A stretch of DNA of 64,000 nt from Prorocentrum cordatum. Taxonomy: Eukaryota; Sar; Dinophyceae; Prorocentrales; Prorocentraceae. The notes beneath the pieces were generated by a model. It was not told the DNA's origin. It was given only the letters and a program-made list of their open reading frames with translations, and did no database searches. The position numbers and the translations under genes were made by a program. The stretch is taken from positions 275,609 through 339,608 of the forward strand of contig CAUYUJ010013969.1 in the NCBI GenBank assembly GCA_963575745.1, read 5' to 3'. Every line of letters begins with the position of its first letter. The stretch's first letter is position 1. Positions 63,443-64,000 of this stretch are shown piece by piece.

Positions 63443-63537
63443 TCTTACCAATCTGAGCGCGAGCAGGCAAGTGTAATACCACCTGTTGGCTCCTCCTTGG
63501 AGGCCCGAGCGCGACGCCTGCTACGTCGCGGTGGGTT
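63443..63537 (+). repeat. Repeat R5, distant copy
   Basis: ACCAATCTGAGCGCGAGCAG, then GTTGGCTCCTCCTTGGAGG, then CCCGAGCGCGACGCCTGCTA. Matches the copies at 58228-58640. Confidence 0.75.
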
Positions 63538-63560
63538 GACCACTCGACCCTCGATCATCG

Positions 63561-63815
63561 ATTATCCTCGTCCTCCTCCTCCTCCTCCTCCACCTCCTTA
63601 TCCTCCTCCTCCTCCTCCTCCTCCTGCCTCCTTCTCCTCCTCCTCCTCCTCCTTCTCCTCCTCCCCCTCCTCCTCCTCCTCCTCCGCCTCCTCCCCTCCT
63701 TCAGGGGAGGAGGATGGGGAGGCAGGAGGCAGGAGGGGAGGCAGCAGTTGCAGAGGGGTATCCTCCTCCTCCTCCTCCTCCTCCTCCTCCTCCTCCTCCT
63801 CCTCCTTCTCCTCCT
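63561..63815. repeat. CCT microsatellites around a GGAGG segment
   Basis: CCT-rich at 63561-63697 and 63762-63812, with GGGGAGGAGGATGGGGAGGC between them, which is complementary to both. Confidence 0.92.
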
Positions 63816-64000
63816 CCCTCGCAAGAACCAACAAAACCGCCAGAAAGTCCCATCTGAAGGCTCGCCAATCCTGGGAGGCCTGAGCGGCCCGCCGAGCCGG
63901 CACGGCCTTCTGGAGGCCCCCACCCCCCCCGGGCCAGCCCGCGGGGGCATGCCGCCTCCAACAGGGCCGGCTCGTAGCCGAAGGGCATCATCAGCGAGAA
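63816..64000. other. Window end, possible exon
   Basis: Complex sequence after the last microsatellite. The minus strand opens FSLMMPFGYEPALLEAACP at the very edge, too short to call. Confidence 0.25.

Overview
The window looks like nuclear DNA of a dinoflagellate. The main evidence is the dinoflagellate trans-spliced leader (DinoSL) present as a genomic relic. One near full-length copy (21 of 22 positions, minus strand, 26571-26550) begins a MAPEG-family gene, and a second, slightly decayed copy (20 of 22, minus strand, 1303-1282) begins a vWD-domain gene. High GC, sparse intronless genes, lineage-specific proteins, a broken RNase H-bearing LINE and a very large load of tri-nucleotide and minisatellite DNA all fit. 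Nothing here is bacterial, organellar or viral. The genus cannot be fixed from the sequence.

Layout. 1-1303: 5' part of a minus-strand gene with a GDPH-type von Willebrand D motif, preceded by its SL relic. 1834-1975: a 140 bp repeat, then at 2202-6790 a long plus-strand gene for a dinoflagellate transposase-like protein whose last part lies in another reading frame. 7970-12480: an unusually CpG-rich block with no recognisable gene. 14974-15115: the same repeat again, then at 15359-18768 a second long plus-strand, lineage-specific gene split by a one-base frame break near 17155. 20400-25500: microsatellites and short repeats. 25504-26590: a complete retrogene on the minus strand, with full SL, 5' UTR, MAPEG coding region, 3' UTR, a short A-run and an imperfect 20 bp target-site duplication. 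27640-28975: a GC-rich minisatellite. 30579-31250: a dispersed repeat, a 165 bp foldback element and another dispersed repeat. 33401-34972: two arms of an inverted repeat, each carrying an 18 bp minisatellite. 36925-40075: a 5'-truncated, broken LINE (reverse transcriptase plus RNase H), minus strand, bounded by CCT tracts. 40080-42290: CCT and then CAT microsatellite. 42300-58740: repeat-dominated DNA with foldback elements and dispersed repeats. 61855-63245: an 80-90 bp tandem array interrupted by a roughly 720 bp gene fragment with Cys/His motifs.

How the parts relate. There is no operon or pathway here. The common theme is RNA-mediated gene copying. The MAPEG retrogene has the marks of target-primed reverse transcription, and a LINE of the kind that could supply the enzyme (though this copy is dead) sits 10 kb away. 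The 62.3-63.0 kb fragment also looks inserted. Several short foldback or dispersed repeat families, not recognised here, recur two to four times in the window, one of them inserted inside another.
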